Below are positions 46,818-58,595 of a stretch of 64,000 bases of DNA, in pieces (position 1 is the stretch's first letter; every line of letters begins with the position of its first letter). Below the pieces are notes generated by a model, which ran no database searches, had not been told where the DNA came from, and worked only from the letters and a program-made list of their open reading frames with translations. Made by a program: the position numbers and the translations under genes. Origin of the DNA: Calliopum simillimum (taxonomy: Eukaryota; Arthropoda; Insecta; Diptera; Lauxaniidae); NCBI GenBank assembly GCA_951812925.1, contig OX638371.1:83833697-83897696 (forward strand). Reading direction: 5' to 3'.

Positions 46818-48974
46818 GTTTAATCAATATTTCTGTGAGGGAAACATACTCTTTTCTCTGTGTAGAATGTTGAAGTAATTATTTACTTCAGTTCAGGAGT
46901 GCATCGCTAATAGATCGTTCATAATCGGTCGAAAGTGACGTACCCATTGAGAAAGGAAAAAATCGAAAGTGGTAAATTTTGCTTATTGATTTTCTACGTA
47001 TTATATATGCTGCAATTTCGAATTTTATTTTTCTTAATTATTTCGAAAAAAATTTCTCCCAAAAGTTTAATAATATTGTCGGGAAATTGAAAAAAACTAC
47101 TGACTTTAGGGAACCCATATTTTGATTAAGAGCAGAATTTTAACATTAAGAGGATTCCAAAGTTTATTAATACCATAATTCATTAGGAAAAAAAAATGTT
47201 GCATTTGGTGAAACACATTTATTAATAATTTTTATTATGCGATCAAAAAGTAACGTTCTGACTTTACTAAGAAAATTAATTAATTTTGAAATTAATTTCA
47301 AGGTCTGAGTTAAACCAGTTTTAAGTATGGATTAAGGCATAATTGATATGTTTTGCTAAGTTGAATTTTAGTTCATTTTGTAGAAAAATTATGTGGTCTT
47401 AAGAAATTGTGAAACATTCATTATATTTTATTTTATTTCAAAACTTTTTCGCAAAACTTAATGATGCGCATATTAAAGTTGTTGGTTTAGTTTCTTTTGA
47501 CATAAGATTACGAATTAATATTTTTTTTTTTTTTTCTAAAAATATAATTTAATTTTTAAAGTTAATCTTCTTATTATTTTAGCACAGTTTGGTGTGACGA
47601 AAGATTTATTTATATGCAGGCTTTGTTCTTTACTGGATTAAATGGAGTATACAATTGCTATTTAAATAAATGCACGCTTCTATTGAAAAATAGAAACTTG
47701 AGAAAAGAAAAAAATGTCATGGCTACCAAATTTAACACGAGCAAGACATAAAGTGTTACTGAACCTTTTGAATGCTACAAAACGCAAAAACTCTCAACAT
47801 CAAACAAACAAAAGTCATATAACTACTATAGGACGTATTACTTGTATATCTTGGTTTACTTGTTTATTCGAAAAAAAAAACCTACTAAAATTCATTTTGT
47901 TGCTCACATCGCATCTGAAATGTGCGAGTACTCATATGTGGAGCTTTATTCGCGCAGCTGAGATGATTACCATGTGTCAATGACATTATGCGAGCAAGAA
48001 AAATATAAAATGTTTTTAACTTTTATGTAGGCACTACTCTGTGTTGTACCTATTGTATAATTTACGTAATCTATGTTTAAAATCAAAATGCTATGTGTTA
48101 AAAGAAAAATAACTGCAGGTGTTCCATAAAAAGCACGATGCTAATATCTAGGTTAAACATATTTTGGTCTTGTCATTTCTGTATGTAACTATGTATATAT
48201 GGAAACATAGATTTTAGGTAAAGCAAACGATAGTCAAAAAGGAATACAAAAAAACGTTTTAAAATTAAAGTTTTACCTTATGACCATTCATGCTTCGATT
48301 TTGACTTCCTTAACCCAAGACATTTTATAAAAAAAAATCTTGTGACAATTTTTTCTCGGGAAATACAAAATTCATCCTTATACTATATGTATATGATACA
48401 TAAAATCTATTGAAAAATTAACACCATTTATGATAAAGTTAACCTAAAGACGTCAAAATAAATAAATTAATGCAAAATAACGATATCTTTTAGCCAAAGT
48501 ATACAGAAGAAAAAAAAAATTGTTCAGCCAGCAGCTATTTAAAATTTCTCACATAAATATGTATAAATATTTATGAAGCACACTGTGGCTGTATAAGCGA
48601 CAGAGACAGCTGGACAAAGTAACGGCCACCAGCCAACAGGTACCTACTCGTCGTACCAGTCAGTTCTATGAATTCACAATGACGTCAATACGGGACTTAA
48701 CCGCAAATCAGTGATTCGACCGTTTAGTGTGAATCAAAAAATACAAAAATTGAATTAAATAAAATCATCGCAAAATCAGTAATCAGTAATGATGCAAATA
48801 TTAACTTCAAATTAAAAATGCGCCATTTTTTGAAAGTAAACAATTTCGACACTTAAAAAAAGGCAGTGTAAAATATATTAAAATTTCTTTTCTCAAAAAA
48901 AGTTGCAGAATTCTAAGCTCACTTTTTTGGATGACTGATTCTGAAAATAAGCAGCATTTTTTATCAATTTATTT
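46818..48974. other. 5' msn intron segment; GC-richer patch at 48590-48760
   Basis: Mostly AT-rich. 48590-48760 is a distinctly less AT-rich, non-repetitive patch (cagctggacaaagtaacggc, ccagtcagttctatgaattc) with no ORF; it could be a non-coding first exon or regulatory site. Confidence 0.4.
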
Positions 48975-49370
48975 TTACTAGAATCGCCAAGTGGTCAAAA
49001 TTCGACCACAAATGTATAAAATAATTTTGGTACTTTTTGAACACTTTCAGTACTTTTTTTTTGCTCTTTGGTACAAAATAGAAAAGCTCAATTATCATCC
49101 CTGGTATAATTCAAGCAAAATATAAACAAAACAGAAAACATGAAGTCATTGCTATACTTTTTCAGGTCTGTGTGACCATGTATTTTGTTGCTGTTAATGT
49201 TGAAAAATTTGTATTTAATTTTACCTGGCTTAAAGTCAAAATATTAACATAATTTTAACTTTCTGCACATCTTCACACAAATATCTTTCTAATGGTGTAT
49301 AATTAAAAGTCGTACTCTATTTCTAACATTGTAAAGAAAGATGGACAATTTATTGTCTTGCGTATTAATA
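48975..49370. repeat. dispersed repeat family C, copy 1
   Basis: Shares tagaatcgcc, the palindrome tggtcaaaattcgaccacaa, ataattttggtactttttg, tcatccctgg and aagtcgtact with the segment at 60084-60500 in the same orientation. Unclassified. Confidence 0.82.
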
Positions 49371-49684
49371 TATAGATTTTTTGGAATATTCTATACATAA
49401 CGCACTTAAAAGAGCTTAATTTCAAAATTTATTAAGCTTTCGAACATTCAGTTCAAGTCAGTTCTCAATTATCGAATTTTTTAAAAATCTATCCTTGACC
49501 ATCTCCATCGATTGGGGAAAACAAGTTTGTAGTAAATAAAAAAAAAGGATTCGAAAAAGTTAGACACTTTTTGGACCCAAAAGGGTCACCCCGATAACTA
49601 TTTTTCAACTTTCCCAAAAAGGAGTTATTTTCTGACAATTTGAATACTGACAATATCTACTTGTTTGAATTTATTTTTCTCAAC
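49371..49684. other. 5' msn intron segment, nothing recognised
   Basis: AT-rich sequence between two repeats; no supported feature. Confidence 0.4.
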
Positions 49685-51246
49685 TGTACATTAGGGGTGT
49701 TATAGTGCACGAATTTTGGATTTTGATACTTGACACCCCTAAATTTTGTGAGGTTGGAAAAGAAAAATTAGTTTGCAAAAAAAATTTTGGGGGTGGGGGT
49801 GAGGGTAAGGGTTGTCGCATCGAGGTCAGAGATGAGAGGAAAAGAGAAACAATTTACTTACAGCCCTACAAGAGGGGCCACCTCTAGAGGGTTCAAATGT
49901 ATGACTGACCCACATTATTTTTTCTCCGCCAACATTTTTACCAAGCATACCTACCTCCTATCTCTAACCCCTAAGGGGGCTTCCATACAAAATTGACATT
50001 TTTAGGAAATCGACCCTCACCACTCCCAGGGCGCCCCTAGAAGGGTCAAATGTATGACCGGCTCCTAATATTTTTTCCTCCGCAACATTTTTTCCCACCA
50101 TACTTACCCTCTATCTCCAGCTCTTTAGGGGGCTCCCATACAAAATTGACGTCATAGACATAAAAAATATGGAAAGGAAATCGTCAAATAGGCCCATAAC
50201 TGCACAGGAGTCTCTTCTAGAGGAGTCAAATATATGACCGACCCTCATTATGCCCCCTCCAAAGTTTCACAGCTTACCTACCCCCTATTTCCAATCCTTA
50301 AGGGGGCTCCCAAACAAAGTTACGGTTTTTTTTAAAAACTGACCCGACTGCCCTAACTGGACCATGGGTACCCCTAGAAAGGTCAAATGTATGACCAACC
50401 CCCATTATTTCTAGGAAAATTAAAAAAAAAAAAATTGTATGGCAGCCCCTCTCAGGGTTGAAAATAGGGGGTAAGTATGTGGGGGAAAAATATAGGTCGC
50501 GATAAAATAATGGGGGTCGGTGATACATTTGACCCTTCTAGGAGTACTCGTGGGCCAGTTAGGGCAGTGGGGACATTTTATATAAAAACAGTAACTTTGT
50601 ATGGGAGCCCCCTTAAGGATTGGGAATAGGGGGTAGGTATGCTGAGAGAAAACTTTGGAGGGGGGCTAATAGGGGTCGGTCATATATTTGACTCCTCTAG
50701 GAGTGACTTCTGGGCAGTTATGGGCCTATTTGACGATTTCCTTCCCATATTTTTCATGTCTATGACATCTACTTTGTATGGGAGTCCCCTAAAGAGTCAG
50801 AGATAGAGGGTAAGTATCTGGGGAAAAAATGTTGGGTAGGAAAAAATATTAGGGACTAGTCATACATTTGATCCTTCTAGGGGCACCCAGGGAGTGGTGG
50901 GGGTCGATTTCCTAAAAATGTCAATTTCATATGGGAGTCCCCTTAGGGGTTAGAGATAGGGGATAAGTATGCTTGGTAAAAATGTTTGGGGGGAAAAATA
51001 ATGTGGGTCGGTCGTACATTAGACCCCTCTAGAGGTGACCCCTAAACATTTGTAGGGCTATATGTAAATTTTTTCTCTTTTTCTCTCACCTTTGACCTCG
51101 ATACGCCAACCTTTACCCTGACCCCACCCACAAAATTTTTTTTGCAAACTCATTTTTATTTCCAACCTCACATTATTGAGGGGTGTCAAGTATCAAAATG
51201 TTGTTACTAAGGATCTCCATACATTCTTAAAACACCTCTACTGTAC
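49685..51246. repeat. 1.56 kb foldback element with four symmetric subunits per arm
   Basis: Ends tgtaca.taggggtgtt / aacacctctactgtaca are inverted. Each arm holds four units centred on gtcaaatgtatgacc at about 49888, 50043, 50225 and 50378, mirrored at about 50518, 50674, 50854 and 51008. Spacings (155, 182, 153 and 156, 180, 154) are symmetric. It is GC-richer than its surroundings, with cccct/agggg runs. No coding capacity. Confidence 0.9.
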
Positions 51247-52777
51247 ATTTAAGAAAAAAGTTCGACTTTAACAAGCTGTAACACATACAAATCACACTAG
51301 TTTTCAATAATTTTAAGGGGATTTCTTAATTGAACTAGTTATTTGCTGTAGAATGGCATAAAAAAAATTTCAAATTTGAACAAAAATTTTTTACGCAAAT
51401 GCCTTCTATCGCAGCACTGTGCCCCGGTTCGAATCCAAGTGCGGTCAGTTCGTTTCTTTTTAATTTTTTGTAGTTTTTTTTTTTTTGTTTGAACTATACA
51501 GTAAATATCACTTAAATTTTTTCAAAAAAATTAATACACTGTAAGGTTATTCGAAAATTCTGAATTTACTAAAACAGTGAGGTAAAATTTATTTTATTGG
51601 GGAGTTGTCACTATATTAACTTGAAATTCTAGTTAAATATACTATAAATAAAGTAGCACGAACAATTTTTTTTTTCTTCGTGTGGACTTAAAAATTTGAT
51701 TTGCATTTTCCACAATCCGCTGAGATAAGATTTTTGTACAATCCGAAAATCAAAAAAATGTATTGACTGAGTGATTATGCAAGAAAACAAAAATTCGGAT
51801 TTTAAGGTGACAAAGAAATATTCTGGATTACGAAGCAAAGAAAATATAAAAAACAAAGAATTACTATCGAACAGCAAAAATTTTACATTATATACAGAAA
51901 CCAGCGAATATTTCAAATATTTCCATAAAAAATATATTTAAAGTTTACAAATCAAATTACAACACGATTATGGCGGCCGGCGCCCAATTGATGACACCAT
52001 TTCTTGATGTTTGCGGAAATGTAAAAAATAACTTGCAAGGATTGTTCTTTAATTACATACTTTATAAGATAAAATTATATTATATGAAATATAAAGCTTA
52101 AAGTGTTTTAGGTTTGCCTTTCAGATATCATTTTCAAACACGTTAATGAATAAGCTACGCAAAAATTTCAATGTTTTGATTTAATTTATTATTATTATTA
52201 CTACAATACGCTGTATGATTATCATTTGATAAGAATAAAAGGCAATATAAAAGAAGTGAGTAAGCGCTAAAAGCACAACAAAAAAAAACCGGTTACTTTT
52301 CATAGTGTTTTTTATTTAATGATTGCTGTTGTTCTCTGTTTTTTCCTTCAAATTTAAGTACGCTGAACCACATGACTTTTTTTGTTGTTGTTATTTTTAT
52401 TGTTCCAGCAGCAGCAAGCTTTTAAGCTCAACAGATACCAAGCCAGCCAGACAGCCAGCTCTTTGAGTCAAGTCAAAACAACTGACTCGATTTAGCAAGA
52501 CGTTGGTTGATTTTTTTCTTATTGCAATGATACGATATATTGCCAACGACGAATGCGACAACGGCATGCGCAACTTATTACTCATGCTAATTTTGTGTGG
52601 GTTTCCAACGAATTGCTGCAGCGATATCATTTGAAAACGACTTGACTGAAGTCATAACGATACAGGGAAAAAACCTCTTAGGAAAATGTGCTAATGCGAC
52701 CAACATATGAAATAAAATTTTGGAACAATTAACTAAATAATCAAAAGAAACTCCAAGATTGCACTATTTAATATTTG
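51247..52777. other. 5' msn intron segment; B-box-like site and GC-richer patch
   Basis: ccccggttcgaatccaagtg near 51422 resembles a tRNA B box but no tRNA fold is evident. 52390-52630 is a less AT-rich, non-repetitive patch with an initiator-like tcagtt on the minus strand (A at 52483). Confidence 0.4.
52462..52520 (-). promoter_or_regulatory. candidate minus-strand core promoter (Inr with DPE-like element)
   Basis: Read on the minus strand, cgagtcagttg gives an insect initiator with +1 at 52483, and ggctg at +28 to +32 matches four of five DPE positions. A CAA/CAG-rich leader-like stretch follows. It lies upstream of msn in the correct orientation. Weak consensus evidence only. Confidence 0.2.
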
Positions 52778-54693
52778 AATGGGTTTATTAGAAAGTGGAA
52801 TAAGTCCAATTCCGGAAAAATTGAGTTTATGGTAGTTATAGCTAGCTATATATGTCCTCGTTTTATATTGAAAATTACAGACTCGTTAGACCACGATTTC
52901 ATCAAAAATTATTCAAAAGAACTTTTCATGAAAAGCATTTATACAAAAATGATTTTTTTGAAAGTGGAATAAGTCCATTTTTTCATCTACTGCTATGCAG
53001 AAGATTTTGCTTTTAAATCAATTTAAAAATGTTGGCAAGCGTTATTAAACCGGTGTTTAGTGTTTACCACTGTAAATTAATCAAATTTTGTTATGCTGTA
53101 AAAATTTTTACAAGTGTAATAGAAAATAGTTGAGTTATTTTAGTCTGAATGGACTTATTCCACTTTCATTTATAATAAATTTAAAAATTTGTTATACTTT
53201 TGTATGACTAATTCCATTTTTACTCACAAAATATTTTTTAAATTAAAGCAAAGGAAAATTAAAACTTAGAAAAATTTTTCTTTAAAAACTGTTGTTGTTT
53301 CTTTTCTTTTCTTTTTGCTCAAGTAGGGCTCTGAAAATAAGTTACAACAACAACATAAACAAAAAGTTCTTGTCGGACCTACTTTCGGAGATATAGCCAT
53401 CGGAAGATCGATATATATTTTTAATAAAAATTATTATATGTTGGGAACCCCTGAAAGGATTTTAATAATATTAGTGTCATACAAAAGATATGTTAATTTG
53501 CTACAAAATCAATCTGCCAAAAATTTTAATCCAAATCGTGGTTTTAGAGATATTGCAAATTTTCAAAAATTTTGACCATTTTTTTTTTTTTTTAAAGCAC
53601 TATTTTTCCAAAAATTGTATCATTAATGCATAGTTTTAGTAACATATTATAAAAGCCCAATTTATTACCTTTGATTTGACATGTAATTTGTACCTGATTT
53701 CTTGCATTACGTATTTTTTTATAGGAAAACAAAACAGTAAGTTATTGAAAAATATCGAAAGAGTCTAAAGGAATCGGAATTAATCGAAAACTATCTAAAA
53801 ACATCGTTGTTGTTGTTTTTATTGCTGTTATTGTTATTTTTGTTGTTGGTATCATTGTTGTTCTTGTAATGTTTTCCTAAATTTCATGAAAATTTCTTTG
53901 GTTCACTTTTTTGTTTTCCTTTAAAAAAATATGATAATGCAGGAAATAAGGTACAAATTACATGTCAAATGAAAGCAAATAAATTGGCTTTTATAAAATG
54001 TTACTAAAACTATGCATTAATGATACAGTTTTGGAAAAATAGTTCTTTTTTAAAAAAAAAAAATGGTCAAAATTTCTAAAAATTTGCAATATCTCTAAAA
54101 CCACGACTCGGATTAAAATTTTTGGTAGATTGATTTTGTAGCAAATTAACATATCTTTTGTATGACACTAATATTATTAAAATCCTTTCAGGGGTACCCA
54201 ACTTATAATAATTTTTATAAAAAATATATATTGATCTTCCGATGGCTATATCTCCGAAAGTAGGTCCGACAAGAACTTTTTGTTTATGTTGTTGTTGTAA
54301 CTAATTTTCAGAGCCCTACTTGAGCAAAAAGAAAAGAAAAGAAACAACAGTTTTCAAAGAAAAATTTTTCTAAGTTTTAATTTTGCTTTGCTTTAATTTA
54401 AAAAATATTTTGTGAGTAAAAATGGAATTAGTCATACAAAAGTATAACAAATTTTTAAATTGATTATAAATGAAAGAGGAATAAGTCCATTCAGATCAAA
54501 AAAACTCAACTATTTTCTATTACACTTGTAAAAATTTTTACAGCATAACAAAATTTGATTAATTTACAGTGGTAAACACTAAACACCGGTTTAATAACGC
54601 TTGCCAATATTTTTAAATTGAGTCGTACGCAAACCCTTTAATATCTCAGTTTATGAAAAAGTGGATTTATTCCACTTTCAAAAAAACCCATTC
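52778..54693. repeat. 1.9 kb foldback element with repeated terminal motif
   Basis: gaatgggttt and gaaagtggaataagtcc termini are inverted. Main arms of about 780 bases run 52953-53735 and 53907-54693. The terminal word ggaataagtcc recurs near 52791, 52958 and inside the arms (about 53150-53170 and 54480). The left end has an extra about 175-base segment starting with another copy of the motif. Confidence 0.9.
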
Positions 54694-55950
54694 ATTTATT
54701 AGTTAGACTGAATAAAAAAAAAAACAACGATCCCCCACGTCAAAAACTTCGCCATAGAAATGTTTTCTCTAAAACGTTAGGCTGATCCAAGAAAATTTTT
54801 TTTCTGAAACAAGTCAGAAAATCAGTTTTAACCCTATAACTCCTCAGGGGTACATTTTAGTCCCCCCTCCAGGTGCAATTTTTTGTTAGTCTAGGCCTCC
54901 TCCCACCGTGTATATATTTCTCACTGGGAACAAAATAATGAACCTCTTAACGAAATAACACACACATGCAATTGGAATTTAACGATCATTCACAAGAAAA
55001 AAATGTTTTCAGAATGTAAAAGACAAAAAACGACATAGGTACAACAATCAAAATCAGCTTAAAACACTTGTGGTAATTTTTTGTGGTTTTGTTAAGTAAA
55101 AGAAAAAAAAAAAAAAAAAATTGGTTCAAATTGGATCTGATGTTTGACTTAAATGCAAAGTGCGAACTTTATTACGCGCTCCAAAAATCAAGCAAATAAA
55201 ATAATCCATTACAAATGAATTAAGAGCAATAGTAAAAAACAAAAAGACAGAAAAAAAGTTAAAAATAGAAAAACAAAAAGCACATTGACAGAAAACGACG
55301 TTCTATCTTTTATCCATTAAAACACGTCATTGTCGCGTATCACAACTTTAGGCCGCAAACTTCAAGTCAAAGAATTAAAAAAGCCGCAAATTCATTGACT
55401 GACGGGGCCATTTTAAGGTATTTTGCACCTTTCAAAAGGTGAAAGTTCTATGAATTGGAAGAAAAATATGAAGAGTTTGGGATTAGACCAACATGAGTAA
55501 GTGGCAGACATGTGTTTTGTATCTTTTTTTGTGGTGAACATGTTTATTTACCATACTTTTTCTTAACGATGATGATGAGCTTTGAGCGCGATGACTTGCT
55601 GGTTTGTAACGGTAACTTGGTTATTTTCAAATTCCGATTGAAAAAAAAAAAATGTGTCTAACTAATGCAAAAAGAAATAAAAAACATAGAAATTACAAAA
55701 ATAGAATAATTTGAATATTTCAGCCAATACCATGTAGGACCAGCGGAGACAATTGACCCGATAGTCCTATCTTTCCTTTGTTTGTTTTTTAATTTGTTCA
55801 AAATGGACTAATCCTAAAACTAGAAATTTCACCAAAATTAGTAATTGTTATAAAAATGGTCCAAATAATGTAGTGCAAAAAGTTGTCCAATTGTATATCG
55901 ATTGTGTCAGTGAATTTATAACGTTTGGCAATACGTCAATTGTTATGAAA
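54694..55950. other. 5' msn intron segment, nothing recognised
   Basis: AT-rich with a poly-A run near 55100; no supported feature. Confidence 0.4.
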
Positions 55951-55954
55951 GGAA

Positions 55955-56025
55955 AACAATAGTGTAGCGGTCTAATGACTTGCGCCGTTCGGAAAGACCC
56001 GGTTCAAAGCCCCCGATCTGTAATT
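55955..56025 (+). repeat. tRNA-like (possible SINE head)
   Basis: tagtgtagcggtctaatgac resembles a tRNA A box and acccggttcaaagccccc a B box at roughly the right spacing, but the acceptor stem does not pair. Probably tRNA-derived rather than a functional tRNA. Confidence 0.4.
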
Positions 56026-56200
56026 TTCAATATACATAAATTTTTAAATTTCTATTATTTTAACAAAGTTGGTCTGAAGAGTCATAAATATTAACATAAA
56101 TATAAAACTGATTCAACAAAAACCTTCTTGGAAATTCCATGATTACGCTTAAAAACCTGAAAGAGGGTGTCAAAAAAAGTGAGCAGAGATTTTTTTCAAT

Positions 56201-57127
56201 ATTTTTATGCCCTACACCCAGGGTATATTCACTTTGTCCTTCCGTTTGTAACGCAGAGAAGGAGGCGTGGCAGGTATAGAAAAGTATATATATTCTTGAT
56301 CAGCGTCACCTCCTGAGTCGATATAGCCATGTCCGTCTGTCTGGCTGGCTGTGTGTTGAAATACATGTTTTGGGAAAACTGAGCAAGATAATTCAATGAA
56401 ATTTAGTACACTGCCTCCGTCGGCAAAGATAGCTCGGGGGATTGAAAATGAGCGAAATCGGTAAACGGACACGCCTACCGCCCATACAAAAAATATATTC
56501 AAAATGCAATTTTAGGAGTATTTTTCACGACAATGCAACCAAAATACGCATAAATACTTAAAATTGTAAGCAAGCTCTGAGAAAAAACTGAGCGAATTCG
56601 GAAAAGAGGGCGTGGCACCTCCTATATGAGCAAAAGCTTCAAAACGCTATACTGAAAGCTTTTTTTGAGGTATTCGAACCAAATTTGACTCAGACACTAA
56701 GAATTATAAATCAAAGCTCTCAGCAAAAATTGGGTGAAATCTGACAAGGGGGCATGGCACCTCCCATATAAGCAAAAGTTTCAAAATGCTATACTGAAAG
56801 AGTTTTTTGAGATTATCCAACCAAATTTCACTCAAATACTAAAAGACTATAAATACAAGCTCTAAGCTAAAACTAGACGAACTCGTACAAGAGGGCGTGG
56901 CACGTCCTATATAAGCAAAAACTTCAAAACGCTGTACTGAAAACGTTTTTTTATATAATCCAACCAAATTTCACTCAGATACTAAAAACTATAAATGCAA
57001 GCTCTGGTCAAAAACTGGGTGAACTCGGACAAGAAGGCGTGGCACCTCCCATATAAGCAAAATTTTCAAAATACTGCAGTGTGGGGTATTTATTTTTTGG
57101 CCAGGCCAAAAGTTACACCCTTACTAG
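56201..57127 (-). repeat. dispersed repeat family A, copy 5 (longest tandem interior)
   Basis: From ttttatgccctacacccagg to gccaggccaaaagttacacc and ttactagt. It has four about 145-base units with gggcgtggcacctcc (near 56606, 56752, 56893 and 57037), preceded by the catgtccgtctgtctggctg block. Opposite orientation to copies 1, 3 and 4. Confidence 0.88.
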
Positions 57128-57189
57128 TTAAAGTTCATTTAGAATTCGCACAAAGTCGATTTATGCAAAATCTCAGCTAGATGCAGTTT

Positions 57190-57800
57190 TTACTTTATTA
57201 CGATCCTAAAACTACTCGCACGGTATATCAGATTTTTCGTCTTGAATCAAGGTATATAAAAAAAATAAGAATAATGCGTAAAAAAGGTAATAAAATACAA
57301 TAAATGAGTAGCGAAAAAAAATTCTTAATTTCTTCATATTTATTGCATTTTTATTACTAATTTTTCTGAAGTTTTAAGCATTTCTCGCCTTTGGTGACCC
57401 CTAATGAAATTTTCCGCAGAATATTTTTGTAGAACACTGTAACTCATTACAACCCCTTTTTTTAAAGGGGGTCTATACCTTGAATCAAGACGAGCATAAA
57501 ATGCTTAGAATCGTCTGAGGAATACGTGTGAATTTTTTCAGAATTTTAAATATTTTTATTTCTAAATTGAATTTTTAGAAAAATTTTAAATGTCTCGAAA
57601 AATTCATATTTTTTGGACTATTCTAAGCATTTTATGCCTTATAAACTTTTTTCGCACGATTTCTCGTTTTTGAGTAAAAAAGCGTTTTGCCGACTGCGGG
57701 CGTTCAACAGACGAAAATTCTCATTTAACGACCGAATCCCATCTTGAGTGTTTAAAAAATTCATGCATTTTACAGTTTAGTACAATTTTGCAAAAGAAAG
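57190..57800 (-). repeat. fragment of the 'aacccattata' and foldback families
   Basis: tatatcagatttttcgtctt, ttgaatcaagg matches 30050-30085. On the minus strand the 57280-57480 part matches 31640-31800 (cattaggggtcacca, gagaaatgcttaaaa). gaatcccatcttgagt near 57740 matches the hairpin at 31205. Confidence 0.65.
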
Positions 57801-58499
57801 CTTTTTTTAAAAATTGATATTTTGTGCGCTATGGTCGAAAAACTCGAAAAGACTGATAATTTTACATCAAAATACCCCCAGTAAAAAATCTTTTTGACAT
57901 AGTATATTAGGAAAAGTTACTTGTTGGACATTTGGCTACAATTTTAGTTAGATAAAATTAAGGTTTTTGAATAGTACAGGAGCTAATGATCGAAAACTGA
58001 AGTCTCTAACAAAAACTTTGGAGGTCGGGTATGGTAGGACTATCGTCCCAGCATACCCAAGTCTTGCCCCTATCACATTTTTTTCAAAATTGTTGCACTG
58101 TATATTCTTTTAGAAGGAAAAGTTCAAACAAAGCGCTACAAACATATGTGATTTTTTTGGGCGACTTTTCTTTAGTTCAGAGATTTTTTAGCCATGCAAT
58201 TTTTTCAAATTACCAGTTAATGGGAAATAAGAGCAAAGCGAATCCCCTATTTTTTTGTGATTAGAAAATGATAATCTATTCGAAAAGTTTTTTAGGCAAG
58301 AATATACTGTAGTTAACAGAATTAACTAGAGTTTCTACTAAGTTCAAATAGCAATTTTGTACAAAACCATTGGAAGTTCAACACGGTTAAAAATATATCC
58401 AAATTCTTCTAACTTTTTAATTTGTTTTTTGACATAGCACAGAAAACATCAGCGCCATTTCAAGTCAGCACGTTATTTTACAACTTTAACAGACAGTGC
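57801..58499. other. 5' msn intron segment, nothing recognised
   Basis: AT-rich sequence without supported ORF or repeat. Confidence 0.4.
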
Positions 58500-58595
58500 G
58501 AAAATAAACTCTAACTATACTTTTTTGGCCCTATGCTCCTCCTAGGAGTTAAAGGATAATACATACATACATACATAATGAGTTTCAGCGCATAT
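58500..58595 (+). mobile_element. 3' end of a non-LTR retrotransposon
   Basis: ttttggccctatgctcctcc and taggag, a stop, then a (atac)n tail. The minus-strand LINE relic at 62110-62410 ends with almost the same phrase (ttttggtcttatgctccctc). Simple-repeat tails are typical of some insect LINE clades. Confidence 0.6.

Noticed and set aside
51415..51450. tRNA gene suggested by ggttcgaatcc
   Set aside because: No A box at the right distance and no cloverleaf stems.
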